NCBI GenBank assembly: GCA_044432725.1 | Contig: JAWXUL010000012.1 | Location: 1 to 64,000, forward strand | DNA: 64,000 bases | From: JAWXUK01 sp044432725 | Lineage (GTDB): Bacteria > Bacillota > Clostridia > Oscillospirales > Oscillospiraceae | Direction: 5' to 3' | Shown here: positions 31,775 to 39,557 of the stretch, piece after piece | How the letters are laid out: every line of letters starts with the position of its first letter | How positions within the stretch are numbered: the first letter of the stretch is position 1 | Notes under the pieces: model-generated | The model's database searches: none | Seen by the model: the letters and a program-made list of their open reading frames with translations, nothing else | Told to the model about the DNA's origin: nothing | Made by a program: the position numbers and the translations under genes

Positions 31775-33871
31775 TCAATCATGAATGTATTTCTCGAAAA
31801 ATTCCTCGTTGGGGATGGGACGAGAATACAAATACCCTTGCACAAAGCTACATCCATATTCTCGTAGTAAATCAGCTTGCTCTGCTTTTTCTATGCCTTC
31901 AGCTAGGGTATGGGTATTTTGAAAACGATTGCACATGCCAATCATACTTTGTACGATGATTTGATTTTTTTCATTTTCTAGTAGATTATCTACTAAACTT
32001 TTGTCAATTTTCACTTCATCTACGGATATATTTGCCAAGGTGACGATATTGGAATAAGCACAGCCAAAATCGTCCAGTGAAATCTTAAATCCTTTTGCCC
32101 TAAATTCATCAATGAGAGTGGTAGCCACTTCATTTTCAATCAGTCCTATTCTCTCTGTGATTTCGATAATGATCAGGTCATGAGGGATACCGTGGTTGTC
32201 GCAAATTTTTGCCACTGTATTCACAATATCATATTCAATCAAAGTGACACGACTTAAATTCACAGAAATCGGAATTCTCTTCCCCTGCTTTTCCCATTGC
32301 GCTTGTAGTTGGCACACCTTGTTCAGGACAAAAATATCCACATGACGAATGATGGACTTTTGTTCATAGATTGGAATAAATTCATCAGGGAAAATCATCT
32401 TATTTTCTTTTTTATCCAAACGTCGAATCAAAGCTTCTGCGCCCATGACAGAGCCATCAGCCAGAGACATCTGTGGTTGGAGATAGACCAGAAATTCCTC
32501 ATTTGAAATGGCAGTGAGCAAGTCACCAAGGACAGTGTCTTGTTCGTCGCCCACCACTCTGTGGGTGCTGTGGTAATATTCTTGTTTGTTGATGTACATC
32601 ACAGTGTCAGCTTCTGCCACCAGTCGTTCCACATTTACTTTACCTTTTCCCCATGCGTGACCAACAGCAAAGGGGAAATCGCTGGTTCTTTTCAGTTCGT
32701 TTCGCAGATGATTTAACTTTTTCAGGAAGAGTTTTTCTGTTTCATCATCGCAGAAACAGATGAATTCATCACCAGAAATGCGATAAAATGGTTCAGCGAA
32801 GAAGGCACGGAGCAAATCAGATGTTTTCTTGATCAGCTCGTCCCCTTTTGCAAAGCCTAAATATTCGTTTGTTTTACGCAGACCATTGATATTGATAAAA
32901 ACTACCCCCAAATGTTGGGGAGGGAACAGTTGATACTTAGAAATTTCTGTGGCATATCTTGGACGGCTGTGGAAACCTGTGAGAAAATCTGTTTCCCCAA
33001 TGGCTTTCAGCTCTTCTTGCATCCCTGCTTTGGTGAACCCCTCTTGGATAAAGCGAGTGACAGCTCGTAGCAGTCGGTCATCAAAGGGCTTGTCTGGTTT
33101 ATTGGAAAAGCCAACAGCACCAATACTTTCATTATGGTCATTGACCATCAAGCAAAGGGTGAAGTTCTCTACTTTAAAAATTTTAAAGAGTTTTTTCCAA
33201 GCATCTGCTTTATCAGGAGCATTTGGCACTGCTTCCACGATATGATTGACGGCATTTTCATCAAGCCAAGCCAGAAGTTTTTCTAAGGGCAGTTTAGAGG
33301 ACAAAATATCTACTTCACGTTTTACGTTTTCCTTTGACCACTGATATTGGCTTGTCATTTTATCATGATCGTTGCTAAAATAAGCCACATAAGACTGGTC
33401 ACATTGATAGAACTCCCCTAGTAATTCTAAGAAAGCATAAGTCATATCATCAAAATTTAATTGATTGGAAAAAATCTCTACACTTTTGGTCATTGCTTCA
33501 TCGATGGTATACATCTGGCTGGAGTAAGAAGAGGTGACAAAAAACTTGGATAAGTTATATTTTTCTCCATTCAGGTCTAGCACAGTGGTATTGACTCTGT
33601 AATTTTTATTCAAAGAGGGGCAAAGCACATGGGTTTCTTGATAATGACTGGTGCCAATGGGGCTGTCACTGGGAGAATGTTCCACAAAAACTTCTTTATA
33701 CTGATCAAAGGTGAAATCCTCTGATTTTGTGAAGCAATGCACCTCTTTTAATAATTTTTCCATGGAGAAGTTCATGAAAACCACACTATTTTTGCCGTTT
33801 TCTGTAATGATACAGGGATTTGGTGAGTCATTGAATGTTATTTCGAAATAATTTTTAAGTTCCTTTGTCAT
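31775..33871 (-). CDS. GAF-like/degenerate GGDEF/EAL c-di-GMP phosphodiesterase
   Basis: 698 aa. A PAS-like N terminus and GAF-like region (about 120-270) are followed by a GGDEF domain whose signature is SGDEF (YRISGDEFICF) and lacks the RxxD I-site, so cyclase activity is doubtful. The EAL domain keeps the catalytic set: AEALIRR, VNLSR, EITER, DDFGCAYSN, KIDKSLVD, AEGIE and QGYLYSRP. This predicts an active phosphodiesterase with a possible GTP-sensing GGDEF. It is a close paralogue of 45375-47456, with the same domain order and the shared insert HAWGKG/HAWGAG. RBS GAAAGAGG precedes ATG 33871. Confidence 0.87.
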   Translation of the reverse strand: MTKELKNYFEITFNDSPNPCIITENGKNSVVFMNFSMEKLLKEVHCFTKSEDFTFDQYKEVFVEHSPSDSPIGTSHYQETHVLCPSLNKNYRVNTTVLDLNGEKYNLSKFFVTSSYSSQMYTIDEAMTKSVEIFSNQLNFDDMTYAFLELLGEFYQCDQSYVAYFSNDHDKMTSQYQWSKENVKREVDILSSKLPLEKLLAWLDENAVNHIVEAVPNAPDKADAWKKLFKIFKVENFTLCLMVNDHNESIGAVGFSNKPDKPFDDRLLRAVTRFIQEGFTKAGMQEELKAIGETDFLTGFHSRPRYATEISKYQLFPPQHLGVVFININGLRKTNEYLGFAKGDELIKKTSDLLRAFFAEPFYRISGDEFICFCDDETEKLFLKKLNHLRNELKRTSDFPFAVGHAWGKGKVNVERLVAEADTVMYINKQEYYHSTHRVVGDEQDTVLGDLLTAISNEEFLVYLQPQMSLADGSVMGAEALIRRLDKKENKMIFPDEFIPIYEQKSIIRHVDIFVLNKVCQLQAQWEKQGKRIPISVNLSRVTLIEYDIVNTVAKICDNHGIPHDLIIIEITERIGLIENEVATTLIDEFRAKGFKISLDDFGCAYSNIVTLANISVDEVKIDKSLVDNLLENEKNQIIVQSMIGMCNRFQNTHTLAEGIEKAEQADLLREYGCSFVQGYLYSRPIPNEEFFEKYIHD

Positions 33872-33929
33872 AGGAAAACCTCTTTCTTACGATTGGCTGA
33901 ATCAGCTCATATATTTTTTTGAAATTCAC

Positions 33930-34083
33930 ACTAATTCTATTTGAAAAATAGTAAATAAATAATTGTTTTTCTGTGTTCTTAGCAAGGCGTTGGAGCCCTG
34001 AAGCCTGAGTAGATTCAGGGGACGACAACGATGCTAGGGGGAAGAGGGACGATTATTTTTGTTGGTTTTTAAATAGAATTAGT
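33930..34083. ncRNA. Structured inverted-repeat element (MITE or RNA), 154 bp
   Basis: Outer arms ACTAATTCTATTT (33930-33942) and AAATAGAATTAGT (34071-34083) are perfect complements. Inside is a nested GC-richer stem: TAGCA, CGTTG and CCCTGAA on the left against TTCAGGG, CAACG and TGCTA on the right, with loop GCCTGAGTAGA. Such a fold is stronger than the surrounding AT-rich DNA. It could be a miniature transposable element or a structured RNA in the leader of the GGDEF/EAL gene (minus strand). It matches no riboswitch I can recall. Confidence 0.45.
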
Positions 34084-34329
34084 ATCATGTGTAGAAATGG
34101 GGTAAAAACTCTGGTTTAAATGACAGTCTATTGACAGAGCAGAGAGGATTTTTTGTGCATTTGAATCACCTCTTCTTTGCTCCTCTGTCGCTGTATCTTA
34201 TCCCTTTAGTATACCATAACTATTTATCCTTTGTCTATCATTTTGACAAAATTTATAAGGTTTTTCCGAAGGAAGAATGAGCGTGTAGTGAGAAGCAAGG
34301 GCAGATATTTTCCACAATGGAAAGAGAAT

Positions 34330-35220
34330 TTAGTCATTGTCATGGTGGAAAGATTGTTTCAAATGTTGGTAAAACGCCTCCATGGTTTCGCTCATTAGCT
34401 TTGTTTTTTTCGTCACAAAATAAATTTCCCAACAAAGAGAGGGATCAGGAAAGGGGACATAACGCAAGGTGCTGTCCAAAGGAGATTCAGTGTGCGAGGG
34501 CACAATAAACAATAAATTATTGTGGATTGCAATTTCTTTCAGGGAGTTGAAATCGCTGGAACTCATGGCGATGTTGGGGATAAAGCCAGCCCTTTGGCAA
34601 GATTGCTCGAAGGTATGCCGGATGTGAAATTTTGTACTAAACATGGCAAAGGATGCCTCGAATAAATCAGCCATGATGATCTCCTTCTTGTGAAACAGGG
34701 GATGGCTTCGAGGCACACATAAATAGATCGTTTCCTGACATAATTGCTCCCCCACCACTCGGTCCTTGTCTTGGATTCCTGTGGTGATACAACAATCGTA
34801 TTCATCTTTTTTCAGTAGGTGTTCTAAGTAATAATCTGTGTGGTCGCTATATTCGATTTTGACATAGGGATATTGGGACTCGAATGTCTGTATCAAGTCA
34901 AAGGGCAATGCTGAAATCATACCAAAAGCCATGCCAAGGCGTAGAGTTTCTTGATTTGTCTTTTCCATATTGGCAAGATTTTCTATCAAAAAATTCTTTT
35001 TTTCTACCATGATACGAAATTCGTTCAAGAGATACCTCCCTTTTTTTGTGGGAATGACGCCTTGCTTCGATCTTGCTAACAAGGAACAGCCCAATTCTTC
35101 CTCTAGTTCTTTGATCATTTTGGAAATGCTTTGTTGTGAAACAAAACAAGCTGTTGCAGTCCGGTTCATACTGCGATGCTCGCAAACTGCGATAAATAGC
35201 TCCATTTGTCTAAATGTCAT
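34330..35220 (-). CDS. LysR-family transcriptional regulator
   Basis: 296 aa. The N-terminal winged HTH is typical of the family (MTFRQMELFIAVCEHRSMNR, then FVSQQSISKMIKELEEELG). The C-terminal part is a periplasmic-binding-protein-like effector domain (LRLGMAFGMISALPFDLIQT). It is divergent from the old-yellow-enzyme gene at 35443 with a 222-bp shared control region carrying a perfect LysR-type palindrome (35274-35295), so it very likely controls that gene, presumably in response to its substrate. The effector is unknown. Confidence 0.9.
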   Translation of the reverse strand: MTFRQMELFIAVCEHRSMNRTATACFVSQQSISKMIKELEEELGCSLLARSKQGVIPTKKGRYLLNEFRIMVEKKNFLIENLANMEKTNQETLRLGMAFGMISALPFDLIQTFESQYPYVKIEYSDHTDYYLEHLLKKDEYDCCITTGIQDKDRVVGEQLCQETIYLCVPRSHPLFHKKEIIMADLFEASFAMFSTKFHIRHTFEQSCQRAGFIPNIAMSSSDFNSLKEIAIHNNLLFIVPSHTESPLDSTLRYVPFPDPSLCWEIYFVTKKTKLMSETMEAFYQHLKQSFHHDND

Positions 35221-35273
35221 AATTTTTTACACCTTTTCTTTCCTTTTATCGAAATAAGTCGCATTACAACGAT

Positions 35274-35295
35274 ATTGTTGTTATTATACAACAAT
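35274..35295. promoter_or_regulatory. LysR-type operator
   Basis: ATTGTTG (35274-35280), 8-bp spacer, CAACAAT (35289-35295): a perfect interrupted palindrome containing the T-N11-A pattern, about 55 bp from the LysR start codon. Confidence 0.6.
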
Positions 35296-35442
35296 TTTCA
35301 TTATTGTGCAAGATGCATAATTGATATAGAATAAATTTAAGCTTAGTCAGAGCTGATTTCTTGTTAGTATTGTACAGAGTCAGTGTCACGGGCGAAAAAG
35401 TAGAAACGTAAATTTAGAGCGTAAATTTAGGAGGAACTCACT

Positions 35443-37392
35443 ATGGAAAACAAATTTTATCCAAACTTAGCAAAACCCATCACCATTGCTGGTGTCACAT
35501 TTAAAAATCGTATGTTAGGTGCTCCAATGTCAAACCCAGAGATGGATGTAGAGTCCAAAATGCGGAAAGAAGATATCGCATTCCATGAAAATCGAATCAA
35601 AGGTGGACTTTCTAGCGTGTGTATTGGCTTGGGCGTGGTAGACGCTGTAGGTCGTACTCATACCAAAGAAGTCACACTTTATGACGTGATGTCCCTTCCT
35701 TCTTTAAAAGAATTTTCCAATGCCATGCACCGTCACAACGGTAAGGCTGTGATGGAGTTGACCCATGGTGGTAAATATGCCAACGCCAGAGGACATCAAA
35801 CAGGGGAAAGCACTGCCATCGGCGCAAACGACGAATATCAAGCCGACGGAAAAACCCTCCGTTGCCGTGCTATGACCGAGGAAGAAATCTATCAAGTGGC
35901 AGACCAATTTGCCACATCTGCTGAACTTTGCGTGAAAGCTGGCATTGATATGGTGTTAATCCATGCTGGACACGGTTGGTTGTTGCATCAATTTATCTCT
36001 CCTGCCATGAATAGACGTACTGACCAATGGGGTGGCAGTCGTGAAAATCGTATGCGTTTCCCTTTGCTGGTCATTGAAAAAATCCGTGCTGTGGTGGGAC
36101 CCAATTATCCAATCGAATTTCGTATGAGTGGTGCTGAATTTGACGAAGGTGGTTACACCATTGAAGAAGGCATCGAAATTGCGAAAATGGTAGACGGTAA
36201 AGTGGATCTCATCCACGTTTCTGCTGGGGTTCACGAAAATCCTGAAGTTTTTGGTATCACCCATCCTTCTATGTTTGTGGACGAAGGTTGTAATGTATTC
36301 TTAGCAGCTGAAGTGAAGAAACACGTGAAAACCCCTGTTGCTACCTTAGGTGGACTGACAGATATTGACATGATGGAAGAAATTATCGCTTCAGGCAAAG
36401 CAGATATCGTGGAAGTGGCACGTCAATCCATCTGTGACCCTTATTTCCCTGAAAAAGCTCTTTCTGGGAATGCCGAAGACATCACTCGTTGTTGCCGTTG
36501 CTTCACCTGTTTCTTCAATTATTTGACAAATCGTACCTATTGCTGTGCATTTAACCCCGAAGTGGGTAACGAGCTTGCCTGTCAATCTGCTGTTCCTCCT
36601 ACCACAGCGAAAAAAGTGGTGGTGATCGGTGGTGGTCCTGGTGGTATGCAAGCCGCTGTCACTGCAGCAGAGCGAGGACATTCTGTTTCTCTTTATGAAG
36701 CAACACCTCATCTGGGTGGTCAGCTTCGTTCTGAGCAACACATCCCCTTCAAACACAATATGTTCCACTTTGTCCAAGTGTTGGAACGTCGCCTGAAAGC
36801 CGCCAATGTACAAGTGAACGTGGGCAAAACCCTGACAGGGGAAGAAGTTGCTGCGCTAAAAGCAGATGTGGTGATTATTGCTGTGGGAGCCAATCCCCTT
36901 GTCCCTCCCATTCCAGGTGTTGACAATAAAAAAGTTGTCACCATCGACGCACTGCACCAAAGCCCTCCTGCCATTGGTGAAAAGGTTGTGGTTCTGGGTG
37001 CTGGTCTTGTGGGGAGCGAATGTGGCATCTACTTAGACGGACTGGGCAAGGACGTGACCTTGGTTGAAATGAATGAAGATTGGGCACCAGATGCTTACTT
37101 CATGCACAAAAATTCTATGGCGACTTATGTTCGTAACAGCAACATGAAAATCCACACAAGCACCCGTGCCAAAGAAATCACTGACAAAGGTTTGGTCTGT
37201 GAAGGTCCAGAGGGGACATTCACACTAGAAGCAGATTCCATTCTCCTTGCAGCTGGCATGAAGCCTAACCGCTCTGTGGCAGAAGAATATTACAACACTG
37301 CACCAAGAGTGTATGAAACTGGTGACTGTATCAAAGCTGGCAGAGTGTTCGACGCTGTTTCTGGTGGTTACTATCGAGCATTAGACGTGTAA
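35443..37392 (+). CDS. Old-yellow-enzyme-family Fe-S flavoenzyme (2-enoate / 2,4-dienoyl-CoA reductase type)
   Basis: 649 aa. The N-terminal FMN TIM barrel (about 1-340: GVTFKNRMLGAPMSNP; HAGHGWLLHQFISPAMNRRT) is followed by a cysteine cluster for a 4Fe-4S centre (CCRCFTCFFNYLTNRTYCC) and a C-terminal FAD/NAD(P) module with two dinucleotide motifs (VVVIGGGPGGMQAA and VVVLGAGLVGSECGIY). This is the plan of 2-enoate reductase, FadH and the bile-acid BaiCD/BaiH proteins. It would reduce an activated C=C bond with NAD(P)H. No bai genes or CoA ligase are adjacent, so the substrate is open. RBS AGGAGG precedes ATG 35443. Probably controlled by the divergent LysR. Confidence 0.88.
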   Translation: MENKFYPNLAKPITIAGVTFKNRMLGAPMSNPEMDVESKMRKEDIAFHENRIKGGLSSVCIGLGVVDAVGRTHTKEVTLYDVMSLPSLKEFSNAMHRHNGKAVMELTHGGKYANARGHQTGESTAIGANDEYQADGKTLRCRAMTEEEIYQVADQFATSAELCVKAGIDMVLIHAGHGWLLHQFISPAMNRRTDQWGGSRENRMRFPLLVIEKIRAVVGPNYPIEFRMSGAEFDEGGYTIEEGIEIAKMVDGKVDLIHVSAGVHENPEVFGITHPSMFVDEGCNVFLAAEVKKHVKTPVATLGGLTDIDMMEEIIASGKADIVEVARQSICDPYFPEKALSGNAEDITRCCRCFTCFFNYLTNRTYCCAFNPEVGNELACQSAVPPTTAKKVVVIGGGPGGMQAAVTAAERGHSVSLYEATPHLGGQLRSEQHIPFKHNMFHFVQVLERRLKAANVQVNVGKTLTGEEVAALKADVVIIAVGANPLVPPIPGVDNKKVVTIDALHQSPPAIGEKVVVLGAGLVGSECGIYLDGLGKDVTLVEMNEDWAPDAYFMHKNSMATYVRNSNMKIHTSTRAKEITDKGLVCEGPEGTFTLEADSILLAAGMKPNRSVAEEYYNTAPRVYETGDCIKAGRVFDAVSGGYYRALDV

Positions 37393-37416
37393 GCAAATAT
37401 ATTATCATAGCAAATA

Positions 37417-37448
37417 GGGGTGTCAAATCAATTTTTGACACCCCTTTT
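37417..37448 (+). terminator. Terminator after the enoate-reductase-type gene
   Basis: GGGGTGTCAAA (37417-37427) pairs with TTTGACACCCC (37434-37444), followed by TTTT. It may attenuate rather than end transcription, because a related-looking gene starts 34 bp later. Confidence 0.75.
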
Positions 37449-37481
37449 CCAATCATTTTAAATCATTAGGAGGTTTTTCAT

Positions 37482-38666
37482 ATGGACAAACAAACACAGC
37501 AACCCAAATCTCGGAAAGAAGTATTGGGTGGTTTTCTTTTTATCATCTTCTTAGGTTTTGCTCTTTTTGGTTTTTTACTTTGGGTTACCCCTTATGTAGA
37601 AAATAATAATATGATCACAAGCTTCCCAGCCTTGTTAGAAGGCTATGCCGCTGGGAACATACTCAGTCAGATTGAGTATCTTTTCTTCGATATTTCTCAA
37701 CTTACCTTTTTATTCAGCTCTCTTTCTTGCTTTGTCATGATTGTACTAAGCTATGTGGCGGCGCAATTAGAGGTGAAAAACTCTAAGTGGAAGGGGACAG
37801 GAGTGGATGGTAATGGCAAAATCTTCCCTGTGATGCTCACTCTTGCTATTGTAAGCACCTTATGCTCTCAATTATTGTATGGACAAATTTTCGCCCAATT
37901 TGGCTTTATCCCAACCCTATCTTCATTCCTGTTCTTCCATCATTTCACCATGTTTTATGGTGTTTCCAAGGAGAAGACCCCTGTCATTTTTGTGGTCACC
38001 ACCATTCTTGCTACCCCTTGTTGTCTTCTGGCTAGAATCTGTCTGGTGGATACACTCAACCTACCTATCTTCTTCTGTGTGGCTGCAGGCTCTTTCCTGT
38101 TCATGCCTTTGGGTCACGTCATCTTCAGCTTTATGCCTTGGATGACTCCTAGAATCCCAGAAGCCCCCCAAGAAAACCCCAATCCACCCTCTCCATCTGT
38201 ATGGTTTATCCATCAGGTTTTCGGTGACATTGGGAATTTAGGGGTCAACGGTAGTTCCATTGCTACCATGGGTCTGGTACTGTTCACTGTGATTTCTTAC
38301 TGTATGAACCCCATGAGTACTGGTGTGGGCGCTGGACTGTTCCCCATGACTATCTTCGCCATGCTCATTACAGGTGGATTGACTACCTTTTTGTATTACC
38401 CACTTTACGGCAAAGGTCCTGTGGTTTCTTTTGCCTCCCAACTAGTGGTCCTTGCCATGGTGGTTACTTATCCAACCTCTTGGCTCATTGTTGGTTTGTC
38501 TATCATTTATGCAACCATCGTCCCCACTGCTGTGGTGGCTTGGTTCTTCAAACTGGTGAATTATAAAGGGGAATACTGTGTGTTACCTCTGGTGCTGTTG
38601 GCAGTATCTGTTGTAGCGATTCCTTGGGCAATGTTTGTACAATATGTACTGATGCCCCTGTGTTAA
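37482..38666 (+). CDS. Multi-pass membrane protein of unknown family, 394 aa
   Basis: About ten hydrophobic segments are visible (first GGFLFIIFLGFALFGFLLWV; later LPIFFCVAAGSFLFMPLGHV and SWLIVGLSIIYATIVPTAVV). One longer soluble loop in the middle holds a Pro-rich stretch (PEAPQENPNPPSPSV). There is no ABC, MFS or other motif I can name. It is preceded by AGGAGG and lies just after the flavoenzyme gene in the same direction, separated by a terminator-like hairpin. It could be an uptake protein for the enzyme's substrate or an unrelated gene. Confidence 0.65.
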   Translation: MDKQTQQPKSRKEVLGGFLFIIFLGFALFGFLLWVTPYVENNNMITSFPALLEGYAAGNILSQIEYLFFDISQLTFLFSSLSCFVMIVLSYVAAQLEVKNSKWKGTGVDGNGKIFPVMLTLAIVSTLCSQLLYGQIFAQFGFIPTLSSFLFFHHFTMFYGVSKEKTPVIFVVTTILATPCCLLARICLVDTLNLPIFFCVAAGSFLFMPLGHVIFSFMPWMTPRIPEAPQENPNPPSPSVWFIHQVFGDIGNLGVNGSSIATMGLVLFTVISYCMNPMSTGVGAGLFPMTIFAMLITGGLTTFLYYPLYGKGPVVSFASQLVVLAMVVTYPTSWLIVGLSIIYATIVPTAVVAWFFKLVNYKGEYCVLPLVLLAVSVVAIPWAMFVQYVLMPLC

Positions 38667-38688
38667 AAATTATTTCGGGATAATCAAC

Positions 38689-38726
38689 AGGCACGTATGT
38701 TTTATAGAAACATTCGTGCCTTCTTT
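38689..38726 (+). terminator. Terminator after the membrane protein gene
   Basis: AGGCACGTATGTTT (38689-38702) pairs with AAACATTCGTGCCT (38708-38721), then TCTTTT. Confidence 0.75.
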
Positions 38727-38786
38727 TGCCCTTCTTTGCCTCATTGACATAATGAGAGCTTTAGTGCCTGATTTCTATCCGATTCA

Positions 38787-38815
38787 TTGACAAATAACAC
38801 AAATACTGTTATACT
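38787..38815 (+). promoter_or_regulatory. Promoter upstream of the VOC gene
   Basis: TTGACA (38787-38792), 17-bp spacer, TATACT (38810-38815). The leader to ATG 38974 is about 150 bases long, unusually long for a small metabolic gene. I see no known riboswitch in it. Confidence 0.6.
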
Positions 38816-38973
38816 AGATTTAGGATTCGTGAAGTTCTGTAGGACCTTTTCAGCTGTATGAGTGTCCCAATTTAAAAAATTACAGAACAGATTGATATTT
38901 TGTTGATTTTTTCTCTTGTGTTCTGAGAGAGTTATGGTGAAATCACAATTTTTTACTAAAAAGGAGAGTTCGT

Positions 38974-39345
38974 ATGATCACATTCAACCATTTTAATTTC
39001 AATGTATTTGACTTAGAAAAATCCCTTGGTTTTTACAAAGAAGCACTCAATCTCACTCCCATTCGTGAAAAAGAAGCGGAAGATGGTTCTTTTAAAATCG
39101 TCTATTTGGGAGATGAGGACGGCTCGAAATTCTGTTTGGAACTCACATGGATGCGAGACCGTAGCGAACCCTATAATCTAGGAGATTTAGAGTATCATCT
39201 GGCACTCACCTCTACGGACTATGAAGAAACTTTCAAAAAACATCAAGAAATGGACTGTGTGGCATTTGAAAACAAAAAAATGGGCATCTATTTTATCACA
39301 GACCCTGATGGCTACTGGATTGAATTGGTTCCTGTCCGCAAATAA
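38974..39345 (+). CDS. VOC-family protein (lactoylglutathione lyase-like)
   Basis: 123 aa, the size of a single-chain glyoxalase I. It has two beta-alpha-beta-beta-beta modules: FNHFNFNVFDLEKSLGFYKE at the start and LEYHLALTSTDYEETFKKHQ in the middle. Likely metal ligands are the His near the start (HFNFNV), Glu in FCLELTW, His in YHLAL and Glu in YWIELVPV. FYKEALNL and ITDPDGYWIEL are hallmark strings. It may detoxify methylglyoxal, though VOC proteins also include resistance and dioxygenase families. RBS AAGGAG. Confidence 0.82.
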   Translation: MITFNHFNFNVFDLEKSLGFYKEALNLTPIREKEAEDGSFKIVYLGDEDGSKFCLELTWMRDRSEPYNLGDLEYHLALTSTDYEETFKKHQEMDCVAFENKKMGIYFITDPDGYWIELVPVRK

Positions 39346-39350
39346 TCAAA

Positions 39351-39390
39351 AAAAGCAAGGATTTCTTCTTTAGAAGAGTTCCTTGCTTTT
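39351..39390. terminator. Bidirectional terminator
   Basis: AAAAGCAAGG (39351-39360) with CCTTGCTTTT (39381-39390), inner stem TCTTC/GAAGA. It serves the VOC gene and possibly the convergent ABC operon. Confidence 0.75.
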
Positions 39391-39557
39391 TTCTCCTTGA
39401 CACAGTACAATGAAAAAATTTAGAAAATAATACTTTATGGTCAAAAGGTATCGGCAAGAAAGCCGTGATACAACAGAATTTTCAAGGCAATACCTTATCG
39501 TTTTGTTTTCAAATGAGAAGAAAAAATGTTTTCTCTCAATCCGTATAGACTGGGGGA

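Noticed and set aside
33930..34083. Integron attC site
   Set aside because: The nested stem has GTTG/CAAC pairs, but the R-box order and consensus (RYYYAAC...GTTRRRY) do not fit and no integrase is seen.
33872..34329. c-di-GMP riboswitch in front of the GGDEF/EAL gene
   Set aside because: None of the conserved GEMM core strings could be found on the minus strand; the structured element there has a different layout.
14101..37392. Bile-acid (bai) gene cluster from the SDR and BaiCD-like genes
   Set aside because: The two genes are 20 kb apart, and no CoA ligase, BaiE, BaiF or transporter BaiG is present; sequence class alone does not show the substrate.
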